A stretch of 64,000 nt of DNA from Prochlorococcus sp. AG-363-P01. Its GTDB lineage: Bacteria > Cyanobacteriota > Cyanobacteriia > PCC-6307 > Cyanobiaceae. The stretch's first letter is position 1. Every line of letters begins with the position of its first letter. The DNA lies in contig QCGC01000001.1 of assembly GCA_003278225.1 (NCBI GenBank), forward strand, positions 62,001 through 126,000. The letters are read 5' to 3'. The position numbers and the translations under genes were made by a program. The notes below the pieces were generated by a model. That model saw only the letters and a list, made by a program, of their open reading frames with translations. It was not told where the DNA came from and searched no databases. Below are positions 9,727 through 20,149 of the stretch, piece by piece.

Positions 9727-11721
9727 ATGGGGCGCATCATTGGAATTGATTTAGGTACAACTAACTCCGTTGCAGGGGTTTTAGAGGCTGGTAGACCTGT
9801 TGTCATAGCAAATGCTGAAGGTAGCCGAACAACTCCTTCAGTTGTTGGTTATACAAAGGATAATGAACTTTTAGTTGGTCAATTAGCTAGAAGGCAGTTG
9901 GTACTTAGTCCGAGAAATACCTTTTCTAACCTGAAACGCTTTGTAGGCAGGAATTGGGATGAACTTGAGGAAAATAGCTTATCTGTTCCATATAACGTTC
10001 GTGCCAATGATCAAGGAAATATCCGAATTACTTGCCCTATAACAGAACGAGAGTACGCCCCTGAGGAACTAGTGGCCTCTGTTATTCGGAAATTAGTAGA
10101 TGATGCAGAGACATATTTAGGTGAATCGATTGATGCAGCTGTAATTACTGTGCCCGCTTACTTTAATGATTCTCAAAGACAAGCTACTCGAGATGCAGCA
10201 CGTTTGGCTGGTATAACTGTAGAAAGAATTTTAAATGAGCCAACAGCCGCTGCACTTGCTTATGGTTTTGATAAAAGTTCGGCTAAAAGAGTCCTTGTTT
10301 TTGATTTAGGTGGAGGAACTTTTGATGTTTCAATATTGAGAGTTGCCAATGGCATATTTGATGTAAAAGCTACTTGTGGTGATACACAATTAGGTGGAAA
10401 CGATTTTGATCAAAGAATTGTTGATTGGCTTTCTAATAATTTCCAGAAAGAACATTCTTTAGATTTGCGTAGAGATAGACAAGCATTGCAGAGATTGACA
10501 GAGGCGGCAGAAAAAGCGAAGCAGGAATTGTCAGGTGTTCAAACTACCCCTATATCTCTACCTTTTATTTCTACTGGACCTAATGGACCTCTGCATATCG
10601 AAACTAATCTAGATAGAAATACATTTGAGGAACTCTGTTCTGATCTTCTAGATCGGCTATTAAAGCCTGTTCAATCTGTTTTAGAAGATTCTGAGTGGGC
10701 GGCGGAGGATATAGATGACGTTGTTCTAGTTGGTGGAAGTACCAGAATGCCAATGGTTAGACAATTAGTAAAGACACTCGTTCCAAATCCACCCTGCCAA
10801 TCTGTAAATCCAGATGAGGTTGTTGCTGTTGGTGCGGCAATACAAGCAGGAATATTAACTGGTGAGTTAAGAGATCTTTTACTTAATGATGTAACACCCT
10901 TGTCATTAGGGTTAGAAACTGTTGGTGGTCTTATGAAGGTTTTAATACCACGTAATACTCCTATTCCTGTTAGACAATCTGATGTATTTAGTACTTCGCA
11001 AGTTAATCAATCATCTGTAGAGATCCATGTTTGGCAAGGTGAACGTCAACTTGCTTCGGATAATAAATCTTTAGGTAGATTCAAATTAACAGGTATTCCA
11101 CCAGCTCCAAGAGGAGTCCCTCAGGTTCAAGTTGCGTTTGATATAGATACAAATGGCCTACTAGAAGTAAGTGCAATTGATAGAACAACAGGACGAAAGC
11201 AATCTGTAAATATTCAGGGTGGATCTAATCTGGGTGAAGATGAAATAAACCGCCTCCTTTCAGAAGCGGAATCTAAATTTGCTGAAGATAAAAAACGAAG
11301 GTCAATAATAGAAAGACATAATGGAGCACTTACCCTTGTAGCGCAGGCAGAAAGACGGCTACGTGATGCAGCATTGGAACTTGGTCCATACGGAGCAGAG
11401 CGACAGCAAAGAGCAGTAGAAGTTGCAATGCGAGATGTTGAAGAATTATTAGATGAAGATGATTACCAAGAATTGGAGTTAGCTGTAGCTTCACTTCAGG
11501 AAGCATTATTTGGTCTAAATCGTAGATTATCATCTGAAAAAAGAAGTGAATCTAATCCACTGCAAGGCATTCGCAACACATTTGGTTCTTTAAAAGACGA
11601 GCTCTTTTCCGATGAATATTGGGATGATGATCCCTGGGACTACCCTAATCGGAGACCAGATCAAAGAGACATGATTAATCGGCGTAATAGAGATCCTTGG
11701 GACAATGACTTCTACAAATAA
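9727..11721 (+). CDS. dnaK3: Hsp70 chaperone, DnaK3 type
   Basis: ATP-driven chaperone of 664 residues. The ATPase domain has GIDLGTTNS (5-13), VFDLGGGTFDVS (about 195-206) and VLVGGSTRMP; the substrate domain includes VTPLSLGLETVGG. The C-terminus is rich in acidic, aromatic and arginine residues (DEYWDDDPWDYP, DPWDNDFY) and does not end in the EEVD-like tail of standard DnaK. This tail, plus the overlapping dnaJ gene, matches the cyanobacterial DnaK3-DnaJ pair (as in Synechocystis sll1932-sll1933), where DnaK3 is essential and linked to thylakoid membranes. The paralogue assignment rests on context and tail; Hsp70 identity is certain. Confidence 0.9.
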   Translation: MGRIIGIDLGTTNSVAGVLEAGRPVVIANAEGSRTTPSVVGYTKDNELLVGQLARRQLVLSPRNTFSNLKRFVGRNWDELEENSLSVPYNVRANDQGNIRITCPITEREYAPEELVASVIRKLVDDAETYLGESIDAAVITVPAYFNDSQRQATRDAARLAGITVERILNEPTAAALAYGFDKSSAKRVLVFDLGGGTFDVSILRVANGIFDVKATCGDTQLGGNDFDQRIVDWLSNNFQKEHSLDLRRDRQALQRLTEAAEKAKQELSGVQTTPISLPFISTGPNGPLHIETNLDRNTFEELCSDLLDRLLKPVQSVLEDSEWAAEDIDDVVLVGGSTRMPMVRQLVKTLVPNPPCQSVNPDEVVAVGAAIQAGILTGELRDLLLNDVTPLSLGLETVGGLMKVLIPRNTPIPVRQSDVFSTSQVNQSSVEIHVWQGERQLASDNKSLGRFKLTGIPPAPRGVPQVQVAFDIDTNGLLEVSAIDRTTGRKQSVNIQGGSNLGEDEINRLLSEAESKFAEDKKRRSIIERHNGALTLVAQAERRLRDAALELGPYGAERQQRAVEVAMRDVEELLDEDDYQELELAVASLQEALFGLNRRLSSEKRSESNPLQGIRNTFGSLKDELFSDEYWDDDPWDYPNRRPDQRDMINRRNRDPWDNDFYK

Positions 11722-12595
11722 ACCAGATTATTGGTCTTTATTAGGCTTACCTCCAGGAAGTGATTCGGACCAATTAAAAAGAGCATTTAGAAGAGAAGCT
11801 AGAAAGTGGCATCCTGATTTAAATGGAAATAATCCTGATGCTGAAGAACGCTTTAAACTTGTAAATGAAGCCTATGTTGTTTTAAGTGACTTACGTAAGA
11901 GACAATTATGGGAAGAAGATCATAGTATTTCATGTAAATCTGAAGAACTTTATGCAGATGGCTTTCCTGAATTCGAAGAGTATTTAGAACAAATCTTAGG
12001 AATAACTACACATAATGATTCTCAAGAGGAAGACGAGCATTACATAAATTACAAAGGAGATTGGCCAACAACTTCTCAATCAACTCCTCCTCTTGTCGAG
12101 GTTTCTGAAGATTTAGAGAGTCTGGTCGAACTTACTCCTGATCAAGCTGTTAACGGTACATCTATTGAGTTGCAACTTCCAGATGGAACCTTAGTTGAAA
12201 TCCAGACTCCTCCTTTTGCAGGAGATGGTTGGAGATTAAGGTTGGCAGGAGTGGCTAAAGGAGGTCGTGATCACTTTCTTCAATTACGAGTGCAAACTGA
12301 AGAGGGATTAAGAATTGATGGACTTCGAGTTTTCTATCGATTAGAACTTTTTCCTCCAGAGGCAGTTTTGGGGTGTGCTGTCGATATACCAACATTAAAT
12401 GGGCCAGTAACTCTACAAGTACCACCTAGATCATCGAGTGGTAGGTTGCTAAGATTAAGAGGTAGAGGAATTGAATTTGATGGTAATCGAGGTGATCAAT
12501 TAGTAGAGATAGTGATAGTTATTCCAGATGAGATTGGAGATTCAGAGAATGCTTTATATAAAAGGCTTCTTGAGTTGTCTTTAGACTATGGTTAA
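11705..12595 (+). CDS. dnaJ: DnaJ-type co-chaperone without zinc finger
   Basis: J-domain protein of 296 residues that stimulates the Hsp70 encoded just upstream. The N-terminal J-domain has KRAFRREARKWHPDLN with the HPD triad at 36-38. There is no CxxCxGxG zinc-finger region; instead an acidic spacer leads to C-terminal substrate-binding domains (LQLPDGTLVEIQTPPF, LRLRGRGIEF), as in class B/CbpA-like J proteins. The ATG at 11705 overlaps the end of dnaK3 by 17 nt, so the two are translated as a pair. It is probably the dedicated partner of DnaK3. Confidence 0.9.
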   Translation: MTSTNKPDYWSLLGLPPGSDSDQLKRAFRREARKWHPDLNGNNPDAEERFKLVNEAYVVLSDLRKRQLWEEDHSISCKSEELYADGFPEFEEYLEQILGITTHNDSQEEDEHYINYKGDWPTTSQSTPPLVEVSEDLESLVELTPDQAVNGTSIELQLPDGTLVEIQTPPFAGDGWRLRLAGVAKGGRDHFLQLRVQTEEGLRIDGLRVFYRLELFPPEAVLGCAVDIPTLNGPVTLQVPPRSSSGRLLRLRGRGIEFDGNRGDQLVEIVIVIPDEIGDSENALYKRLLELSLDYG

Positions 12596-12648
12596 TCTGA
12601 AATTACTCTTATATTAATCACCCTTAAAGGACATCAATTTTTTTAATT

Positions 12649-13044
12649 ATGAAAGTTTACGTTCTACTTTATGACGTTGGTAAAGATAGTGAGGGAATAC
12701 ATTCCCTAGAACTTCAAGGAAAAACAGTGGTCTTAATGTTTGAGGATAAAGATGATGCTGAAAGATATTGTGGACTTTTAGAAGCTCAAGATTTTCCTAG
12801 CCCAACTATTGAAAATATTGATAGAAATGAAATTGAATCATTTTGTCAAGAGGCCGGATATCAACCCCGTTTTGTTGAGACCGGTTTCATCCCACATACA
12901 GAAGAAGAGCGCTTTAGCTTGGTTCCTCCACAATTAAATAGAGATACGAGTCAATGGAATGAAGCTGGAAAGCCATCAAATCCGAGTGAAATAAATAAAG
13001 GTGATTTAGATGATATCAAAAAGAGATTGGAAGGATTACTTTGA
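12649..13044 (+). CDS. DUF3110 domain protein
   Basis: A 131-residue soluble protein of unknown function. The N-terminal half (MKVYVLLYDVGKDSEGIHSL, then VVLMFEDKDDAERYCGLLEAQDFP) matches the DUF3110 family of cyanobacteria and plastid-bearing organisms. The C-terminal third is polar and probably flexible, ending DDIKKRLEGLL. It sits 53 nt after dnaJ and its stop codon overlaps the proposed murQ start (TTGA), so it may be co-transcribed with both. No catalytic motif is visible. Confidence 0.75.
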   Translation: MKVYVLLYDVGKDSEGIHSLELQGKTVVLMFEDKDDAERYCGLLEAQDFPSPTIENIDRNEIESFCQEAGYQPRFVETGFIPHTEEERFSLVPPQLNRDTSQWNEAGKPSNPSEINKGDLDDIKKRLEGLL

Positions 13045-13988
13045 AAATACTAAAACACATTAGTGATTCTCCTATGCAGAATAGAGGAAACTTACTTACT
13101 GAAAAGTCTAATAATAGAAGTAATAAACTAGACTTATTAAATACAACTGACCTTGTTCAACTCTTCTCTAATGAAGACCTAGAACCACAAAAAGCTGTAG
13201 AAGCAGCAATACCTCAGATAATAGAAGCAATAGAATCTATTTTTAGTAAGTTAAAGGATGGTGGAAGACTTTTTTACTTAGGGGCTGGTACTTCAGGAAG
13301 GTTAGGAGTCCTAGATGCATCAGAATGTCCCCCCACATTTTGTACACCTCCAGAACTTGTTCAAGGCATCATTGCAGGAGGATATAAAGCATTAACTACA
13401 AGTAGTGAAGGCCTTGAAGACCAAGGTGTTTTAGCTATTAATGATTTGGAACAACGAGGCTTCAATAGTAAGGATTGTTTATTAGGAATTACTGCTGGGG
13501 GCACTACACAATATGTCCTAGAAGGGCTTTCTTATGCAAATAAGATAGGGGCTCTATCAATATCTTTATCATGTGTATCAACGAATGAAGTATCTCTACC
13601 TTCCAATGTGGATATAAGGATCTTGACAGGACCTGAACTTTTGACTGGGTCTACTCGTTTAAAAGCTGGAACAGCTACAAAGATGGTTTTAAACATGATT
13701 TCTACTATAATAATGATAAAACTTGGTAAGGTATATGGCAATAAAATGATTGATTTGTCAGTATCTAATAATAAGCTTTTAGATAGAGGCCTGAGGATAT
13801 TAAGAGAGGTCGGAAATGTAGATAGCACATATGGTAAAGAGCTACTAAGGATCACAAATGGTTCAGTTAAATTAGCTCTCTTGATGTCATTAGCCAATTT
13901 AGATCTTCAGCAAGCTCAAGACCTTTTGGATAAGAATCAACAACAACTGCGCAAATCCCTTGAGAAAGCCGAGATAGAATTAAAATAG
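13041..13988 (+). CDS. murQ: N-acetylmuramic acid 6-phosphate etherase
   Basis: SIS-domain lyase that removes D-lactate from MurNAc-6-phosphate to give GlcNAc-6-phosphate, a peptidoglycan-recycling step. Family signatures are NRGNLLTEKSN near the N-terminus, RLFYLGAGTSGRLGVLDASECPP and TGSTRLKAGTATKMVLNM. Length (315) is normal. The TTG at 13041 has an AAGGA sequence 7-8 nt upstream and overlaps the preceding stop codon; the ATG at 13074 (MQNRGNLLTEKS) is the alternative and fits the usual family start. The substrate kinase is not in this window. Confidence 0.9.
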   Translation: MKILKHISDSPMQNRGNLLTEKSNNRSNKLDLLNTTDLVQLFSNEDLEPQKAVEAAIPQIIEAIESIFSKLKDGGRLFYLGAGTSGRLGVLDASECPPTFCTPPELVQGIIAGGYKALTTSSEGLEDQGVLAINDLEQRGFNSKDCLLGITAGGTTQYVLEGLSYANKIGALSISLSCVSTNEVSLPSNVDIRILTGPELLTGSTRLKAGTATKMVLNMISTIIMIKLGKVYGNKMIDLSVSNNKLLDRGLRILREVGNVDSTYGKELLRITNGSVKLALLMSLANLDLQQAQDLLDKNQQQLRKSLEKAEIELK

Positions 13989-14104
13989 ATTAATAATCAA
14001 AATGACTTTAATGATTCATCAATAATGATATAATTGCTCTTGGAATTATTCTATTGCATTATCAGACTAATGCTACTACTATGTTTTTTTAATTGTCATT
14101 AACT

Positions 14105-14542
14105 ATGGTTAAAGCTCTAATGGACACAGAAGCTGGTTTGATCGAAATTGATTTATTTGAGGATGACGCTCCTAATACTGTGAATAACTTTGTCAAGTTA
14201 ATTAATCAGGGTTTTTATGATGGCTTGTCATTTCACAGAGTTATAGATGGTTTTATGGCACAGGGTGGCTGTCCAAATTCTAGGGAGGGAGCGACAGGAT
14301 TGGCTGGCACAGGTGGCCCTGGATACAAAATAGATTGTGAAATCAATTCCAAAAAACATATCTCTGGCTCATTTTCCATGGCTCATGCGGGGAAAAATAC
14401 TGGAGGCAGCCAATTTTTTATTGTTCATCAACCACAACCTCATCTAGATGGTGTTCACACAGTCTTTGGCCAAACAAGTGACATGGAAGTAGTTTACAAA
14501 TTAAAGAATGGAAGTAAGATTAATAAGATTACTATTAAATAG
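14105..14542 (+). CDS. Cyclophilin-type peptidyl-prolyl isomerase
   Basis: Small cytosolic prolyl isomerase of 145 residues. The cyclophilin core is complete: [17 protein letters not shown] with the catalytic arginine, [33 protein letters not shown]. There is no signal peptide. I start at the ATG at 14105 ([11 protein letters not shown]); a TTG four codons upstream is also open. It is followed within 20 nt by the convergent ribBA gene. Confidence 0.93.
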   Translation: MVKALMDTEAGLIEIDLFEDDAPNTVNNFVKLINQGFYDGLSFHRVIDGFMAQGGCPNSREGATGLAGTGGPGYKIDCEINSKKHISGSFSMAHAGKNTGGSQFFIVHQPQPHLDGVHTVFGQTSDMEVVYKLKNGSKINKITIK

Positions 14543-14562
14543 CTTTATATAACCAATTAAAT

Positions 14563-16251
14563 TTATGACCAAATAATCATATTTGTTAAATTGGAAATTT
14601 CTGGTTCACTAATCTTTAATGCATTATTAATTAATAAATCTGTTAACTCTCGGGACTCACTTCTTATATTCTGGGATGGATGTAGAACTTGTTCAGCATT
14701 ATCTGTTCTGAGTAGACCTACCCGTCTTGTCCCTTCCCAATGGACTATTTCCTTAAGTAATTTTTCTAACTCAAGATGATTAACAAACTTATCACCTTTA
14801 TCATTATTTTTATTTAATTTGTTCACTGTCCATACAAATTTTGGCCTGCCCCAGAGCGCCAATAATCTGGGTGATGTTTGTTTGTTTAACTTTATACCAT
14901 TAGATTTAGAAAATACATCTGCTTTGTTGTTGAGTTCATTTGAGCTACTCTTCTTGCTTTCACCATCCCAGAAGACAATAGAATATTTTTGAGACTTATT
15001 TAATTCAATATCACTCATACTTGTTTCTAATATATGACCTAGTTTTTCTCTTTTTACAGCAAGATATGCAGCATTATGGTCACCCGGGCAAATTACTAAT
15101 GGCACTCTATTAACCACCTCCAGTCCATATCCACCCAGGCCTGCTATTTTTCTAGGATTGTTAGTTAATAATTTGAGCCTATGTATTCCAAGGTCAGTTA
15201 GTATTTGTGCACCTACACCGTAGTTCCTTAGATCAGCTGGAAATCCTAATTTCTCATTTGCTTCTACTGTATCTAGGCCTCCATCTTGCAGACTATAAGC
15301 TTTTAACTTGTTTATTAGGCCAATCCCTCTACCTTCTTGCCTTAAATAAACGACAACTCCCTCACCTTCTTGCTCAATTCTTGATAATGCGGCCTCAAGT
15401 TGAGGTCTACAATCACATCTTAAAGACCCAAATGCATCCCCTGTGAGACATTCAGAATGCATTCTTACAAGAACTGGCTCTTTAAGTGAACCAGGAATTC
15501 CTTTTACAAGAGCAACATGCTCAGATCCGTCGAGTTCATTTTTATATCCTATTGCATTGAATCCACCGAATAGACTAGGTAAGTTAGCCGATGCTTTTCT
15601 ATTAATAAATCTCTGATTTTCAAGCCTATATCTTATTAGATCTGCAATAGATATAAACTTTAGGCCCCAATTCCTAGCATAATTTTGAAGTTCAGGAAGT
15701 CTAGCCATAGAACCATCTGCGTTTTGAATCTCACAAATAACTCCTGCTGGTAAAAGCCCAGAAAGTTCTGACAAGTCAACAGCAGCTTCTGTATGACCAG
15801 CCCTTTTAAGGACTCCTCCCTTTTTTGCCCTAAGTGGGAAAATATGACCAGGTCTTCGTAAATCAATTGGCTTGGTTTTAGGATTAAGAGCTATTTGTAT
15901 TGTCTTAGCTCTATCCTCTGCAGATATACCTGTTGAGACTCCGAATTCAGGACCTGCATCGATACTTACTGTAAATGCTGTTTGATTGGAGTCAGTATTT
16001 CGGTCAACCATTAGGGGCAGATCTAGTTGGTCTAGACGTTTTCCTTCCATTGCCAAACAAATCAATCCCCGGGCTTCAGTAGCCATGAAATTAATCTGTT
16101 CTGGTGAAGCAAATTCTGCGGCACAAATAAGATCTCCTTCGTTTTCCCGCCTTTCATCATCCACAACTACTACGCATTCTCCATTGCGTATAGCAGCTAG
16201 TGCATCTGGTATGTTGTCAAAATGGATTTCGATAGATTGGTTTGATTTCAA
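14563..16251 (-). CDS. ribBA: Bifunctional riboflavin enzyme: DHBP synthase / GTP cyclohydrolase II
   Basis: Catalyses both entry steps of riboflavin synthesis. The RibB half (about 1-205) has [17 protein letters not shown] and the [16 protein letters not shown] segments. The RibA half (about 210-410) has the zinc motif [16 protein letters not shown], then RQEGRGIGL and TNNPRKI. A further 150 residues follow, with a charged low-complexity linker and a conserved-looking end, an extension seen in cyanobacterial and plant RibBA proteins. The start is a TTG at 16251: an in-frame TGA lies just upstream and the next ATG would remove the RibB active site. No FMN riboswitch was recognised in the short upstream space. 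Confidence 0.93.
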   Translation of the reverse strand: MKSNQSIEIHFDNIPDALAAIRNGECVVVVDDERRENEGDLICAAEFASPEQINFMATEARGLICLAMEGKRLDQLDLPLMVDRNTDSNQTAFTVSIDAGPEFGVSTGISAEDRAKTIQIALNPKTKPIDLRRPGHIFPLRAKKGGVLKRAGHTEAAVDLSELSGLLPAGVICEIQNADGSMARLPELQNYARNWGLKFISIADLIRYRLENQRFINRKASANLPSLFGGFNAIGYKNELDGSEHVALVKGIPGSLKEPVLVRMHSECLTGDAFGSLRCDCRPQLEAALSRIEQEGEGVVVYLRQEGRGIGLINKLKAYSLQDGGLDTVEANEKLGFPADLRNYGVGAQILTDLGIHRLKLLTNNPRKIAGLGGYGLEVVNRVPLVICPGDHNAAYLAVKREKLGHILETSMSDIELNKSQKYSIVFWDGESKKSSSNELNNKADVFSKSNGIKLNKQTSPRLLALWGRPKFVWTVNKLNKNNDKGDKFVNHLELEKLLKEIVHWEGTRRVGLLRTDNAEQVLHPSQNIRSESRELTDLLINNALKISEPEISNLTNMIIWS

Positions 16252-16327
16252 CTTTGATGATTCTAATGTTTCTAATGCTTTGATTCATCCGCCAAAGCAG
16301 TAACATTTGACTTAATAGGATATAGAA

Positions 16328-17434
16328 ATGGATACAAGGAAAAAGTCAAATTCAGTAGAAAAGGAGACAGTCTCTGTTAATAGGGTTGCAATAATTGGCG
16401 CCTCAGGCTATGGAGGACTCCAATTAGTAAGGCTTTTAAGCGAACATCCTTTTTTTAAAATTACTTTTTTAGGTGGTTATAGAAGTGCTGGCAGGCATTG
16501 GAATGAAATAGCGCCTTTCCTTCCACTCGATCATAACCCAGTAATTGAGGAAATAGATCCAATCCAAATATCTCAAAGAGCTGATTATGCTTTACTTAGC
16601 CTACCAAATGGAATGGCTAGTCAGATAGTTCCAAAACTCCTAGAGAAGAATATAAGAGTGCTTGACCTATCAGCAGATTATAGGTTCCATTCCCTTGATC
16701 AATGGAAGCAAGTTTATTTTAATGAATCCAATTCTTTTACAAGAAATGATAAAGAATTATGCTTGGAGGCAGTTTATGGCCTTACAGAATGGAATTTAAG
16801 TAAGATTTCTACAGCCAGATTAGTTTCTTGTCCAGGGTGTTATCCTACAGCCAGTTTGTTATCAATATTACCCTTTCTTAAACAAGGTATGATTGATAAT
16901 CAGGGAGTTATTATAGATGCTAAGTCTGGCACCTCTGGTGGAGGGAGAATGCCTAAAGAAAACTTACTTAATTCAGAGCTTTCTGAAGCAATATCAGCTT
17001 ATTCTGTTATTGGACATAGACATACATCAGAAATAGAAAATATAGCCTCAGAAATAGCAGGTAAAGAAATTCAAATTCAATTTACACCTCATTTAGTTCC
17101 TATGGTTAGAGGAATTCTTTCTACAACTTATGCAAGATTAAGAGACCCTGGCTTTACAGCAGAGGATTGTAAAACGGTTCTGGAGACTTTTTATAAAGAC
17201 CAACTTAGTATTGAAGTACTACCAGTGGGCGTCTATCCATCCACCAAATGGGTGAGACAAACAAATAAGGCAATAATTTCTGTCCAGGTAGATATTCGTA
17301 CGGGTAGATTAGTCTTAATTAGTGTAATAGATAATTTAATAAAAGGACAAGCAGGTCAAGCAATCCAAAATTTAAACCTAATGGCTTCTATTCCTAAGGA
17401 AGAAGGCCTCCCTTTAGTACCATATTATCCATAA
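16328..17434 (+). CDS. argC: N-acetyl-gamma-glutamyl-phosphate reductase
   Basis: NADPH-dependent reductase, third step of arginine (ornithine) synthesis. It has the dinucleotide-binding IIGASGYGGLQLVRLL near residues 23-38, the active-site cysteine motif VSCPGCYPTA, the KSGTSGGGR loop and YSVIGHRHTSEI with the catalytic histidine. Length is 368. The first 18-20 residues are polar and extra to the usual start, so initiation a little downstream is possible, though ATG 16328 is the only good start codon. It diverges from ribBA. Confidence 0.94.
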   Translation: MDTRKKSNSVEKETVSVNRVAIIGASGYGGLQLVRLLSEHPFFKITFLGGYRSAGRHWNEIAPFLPLDHNPVIEEIDPIQISQRADYALLSLPNGMASQIVPKLLEKNIRVLDLSADYRFHSLDQWKQVYFNESNSFTRNDKELCLEAVYGLTEWNLSKISTARLVSCPGCYPTASLLSILPFLKQGMIDNQGVIIDAKSGTSGGGRMPKENLLNSELSEAISAYSVIGHRHTSEIENIASEIAGKEIQIQFTPHLVPMVRGILSTTYARLRDPGFTAEDCKTVLETFYKDQLSIEVLPVGVYPSTKWVRQTNKAIISVQVDIRTGRLVLISVIDNLIKGQAGQAIQNLNLMASIPKEEGLPLVPYYP

Positions 17435-17436
17435 TA

Positions 17437-18096
17437 TTAAGCATTTCTCCAGTTTTTGGCGGCAATAAATACACCTTTAGGGAGTATACGGTGCTCATAT
17501 TTCTGTATTCGCTTTGATAATGTTTCTTTTGTGTCAGTTTTATAGACTGGTACAGCTGCTTGTATTAACAATCGTCCAGAATCAACTTCCTTGCTAACAA
17601 TATGGACTGAACACCCGCTTATTTTTACACCAGCATTTAGAGCTTGCTCGATCGCATTTATCCCCCTAAAGCTAGGTAATAGTGATGGATGAATATTTAC
17701 AAGCCGATCTGGATAGGCACTAATAAGGGTATTAGTTACTATTCTCATCCAACCTGCCATAACTATTCCTTCAACCTTGTAACTTCTAAAGATTTCAACA
17801 ATCTTTTTTTCATAATCTTCTCTGTTAGGGTAATCTTCATGATTCAATAGTTTAAAGGGTACATTTAGACGCTTAGCCCTATGAATTGCCATGCAATTTG
17901 GGTTGTTAACAATCAAAAGAGAAATATGAGCGTTTAATGTCAAGTTATTTGTGGCATTCACTAGGGCTTCAAAATTACTACCATTGCCGGAGGCTAAAAC
18001 ACCTATGTTTAGGGTAGGTTTGAATTTAATGGCAACTTCATGCTCGGGGTTAAGTAGATAGTTTTCATTATTTACTTCCGAAATTCTATTAAACAT
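17437..18096 (-). CDS. purN: Phosphoribosylglycinamide formyltransferase
   Basis: Transfers a formyl group from 10-formyl-THF to GAR in purine synthesis. It has the substrate loop LASGNGSNFEAL, the catalytic segment MAGWMRIVTNTLI, HPSLLPSFRG with the active histidine, and GCSVHIVSKEVDSG with the catalytic aspartate. I use the ATG at 18096, giving 219 residues; an in-frame TTG at 18126 would add ten. About 30 residues precede the first strand of the fold, which is somewhat long. The gene converges on argC with a gap of 2 nt. Confidence 0.92.
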   Translation of the reverse strand: MFNRISEVNNENYLLNPEHEVAIKFKPTLNIGVLASGNGSNFEALVNATNNLTLNAHISLLIVNNPNCMAIHRAKRLNVPFKLLNHEDYPNREDYEKKIVEIFRSYKVEGIVMAGWMRIVTNTLISAYPDRLVNIHPSLLPSFRGINAIEQALNAGVKISGCSVHIVSKEVDSGRLLIQAAVPVYKTDTKETLSKRIQKYEHRILPKGVFIAAKNWRNA

Positions 18097-18238
18097 CGTT
18101 TGAGGAATTTTGTTAAGGCAAAGCAATTATCAGGAGAATATGATAACTGATGATAAAGAGTTCTTTTTTTCGTATTATAACCATTTTTTTTGTTTGGACA
18201 AGATCTTACTATCTTAAAGTATACCTACAATTAACACG

Positions 18239-19948
18239 ATGCCTAATGAATATCGAGTACAAAGAAATCATGTAAATGTGACATTAGACTTAACAAATTC
18301 AAATCAACAAGAATTACTAGTGAATATTACCTGGACTCCTGTCTCGTTACGCCAAGAATTTTGCCTACCTATATGGACACCTGGTTCCTACAAGGTAAGA
18401 GACCATTCTCAATATCTATATAATATAACCCTAAGCCAGGGTGACAGGCCAATTATCTTAGATAGACTTGACACAAGTCAATGGATAGCAAATCTAGAAA
18501 ACTATAATAACCTCTCACTTAATTATATAATCCAAGCACGAGAACTAACCGTAAGGACTTCATACATAAATCCTGATTTTGCCTCTATCAATCTATCTTC
18601 AGTAGTTGTTCTAGTTAATGGTTTTCGAAGATCAGTACATAAATTACATATTAGAAAAAAATCAAATTGGAGAGCTTCTATTCCCTTAACACATAAAGAT
18701 AATTATTATTATGCTAACAATTATGATCAACTGCTAGATTCACCATTAATTGCTGGTGAATCAATTCCAAAAACCTTTTATGTTAATGAAAAAGAACATC
18801 AATTATTATGTATAGGGAAGCCACCCTGGGGATGGCCAGATAACTTTTTGCATGATATCTCTTTGGTATGTGAGGCAGTATGTAAATTATTTAAAGAGGA
18901 GCCACCATCAGGAGATAAATACCTTTTGGTTTTGCAAATGTTAGATAAAGCCTATGGAGGACTAGAACACGAGAATTCAGCAGTTCTTCAGTATGATTGG
19001 AGAGCATTAGCCAAGAAAGATGGTTATCGCAAATTGCTCCAATTAATCGCACATGAGTATCTTCATCAGTGGAATGTAAAGAGGTTAAGGCCAAGAGAAT
19101 TTCTAAATTATAATTATTCAAAGGTAATTATTACTGATAGTCTTTGGTTCGCTGAGGGTGTTACTAGTTATTATGATTTAGCAATGCCTATGATCTCAGG
19201 ACTCTCTTCAGAGAAAGACTTTTTGGAAGATTTATCTTTAGAAATTACTGCTGTTTTTAATACCCCAGGTAATAAGATTCATTCTTTAGCCGATAGCTCC
19301 AGAGAATCATGGATTAAGTTATATAATTCAACCTTGCCTAGTAAGGATACACAAATAAATTATTACAAAAATGGCACCCTGCTATCTCTATGCTTAGATG
19401 TTAAGTTAAGACAAAAGGGGTATTCACTCGCAGTATTATTAAGAAATCTATGGATAAAATATGGTAAAACAAATTTAGGTTATACAAGACAAGAAATCAA
19501 GATTGAATTAACATCTCTTGATTTAAATATCTCTAATGAACTTGATATATGGTTAGACGAGCCAGATAGTTTACCTCTTTTGGAAATAATAAAAATCTTG
19601 GATCTTAGGCTTGATAAAATTGGTGAGCCAGAGATATATTCTGGACTTCATGTAAAAGAAAAGGCCAATATGGTTATCGTCTCGTGGGTTGAAATTAATA
19701 GTCCTGCCTGTAAAGCAGGATTGGTTATAGACGATGAGCTTATAGCCATTAATAATTACCGGATAAGAGAATTAGAAGATATAAAAAGAATTGTCGAAAT
19801 TAATGAGCAATATACTCTTACATTCTTTAGGCAGGGAATGCTTCGCTCAACAAAACTTACTACTTCTTCAGCTGACAAGCCTAAATGGTCATTAAGTTTA
19901 GGTAAAAGCTTTAGTGAATTAAGAAATAAATGGCTGCAAATCATTTAA
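18239..19948 (+). CDS. M61-family (glycyl aminopeptidase-like) metallopeptidase with PDZ domain
   Basis: Zinc peptidase of 569 residues. The HExxH motif is HEYLHQWNVKRLRP (His 272, Glu 273, His 276), and the third ligand is probably Glu 306 in WFAEGVTSYYD, the arrangement of family M61. The N-terminal half is a beta-rich domain typical of the family (LPIWTPGSYKVRDHSQY). Near 470-550 a PDZ-like domain is visible (SPACKAGLVIDDELIAINN). No signal peptide is seen, so it is probably cytosolic. It starts at ATG 18239, 113-142 nt from the divergent purN start. The natural substrate is unknown. Confidence 0.88.
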   Translation: MPNEYRVQRNHVNVTLDLTNSNQQELLVNITWTPVSLRQEFCLPIWTPGSYKVRDHSQYLYNITLSQGDRPIILDRLDTSQWIANLENYNNLSLNYIIQARELTVRTSYINPDFASINLSSVVVLVNGFRRSVHKLHIRKKSNWRASIPLTHKDNYYYANNYDQLLDSPLIAGESIPKTFYVNEKEHQLLCIGKPPWGWPDNFLHDISLVCEAVCKLFKEEPPSGDKYLLVLQMLDKAYGGLEHENSAVLQYDWRALAKKDGYRKLLQLIAHEYLHQWNVKRLRPREFLNYNYSKVIITDSLWFAEGVTSYYDLAMPMISGLSSEKDFLEDLSLEITAVFNTPGNKIHSLADSSRESWIKLYNSTLPSKDTQINYYKNGTLLSLCLDVKLRQKGYSLAVLLRNLWIKYGKTNLGYTRQEIKIELTSLDLNISNELDIWLDEPDSLPLLEIIKILDLRLDKIGEPEIYSGLHVKEKANMVIVSWVEINSPACKAGLVIDDELIAINNYRIRELEDIKRIVEINEQYTLTFFRQGMLRSTKLTTSSADKPKWSLSLGKSFSELRNKWLQII

Positions 19949-20149
19949 ATCATAAACGATAAGATTTCGTTATTTTAGTATAAATTTATTTACTTTATAA
20001 AGTTTTCATTCATTACCTACCTGGGCATACATTAATTTTTAATACTAATATACATATGAATATTGAATTGAAAATCTAACATTTTTAATGTTAGTATTTG
20101 TACAGTACCTTCTTTGGTAAAACAGAATTTTGTTTGGATATAGACAAAT

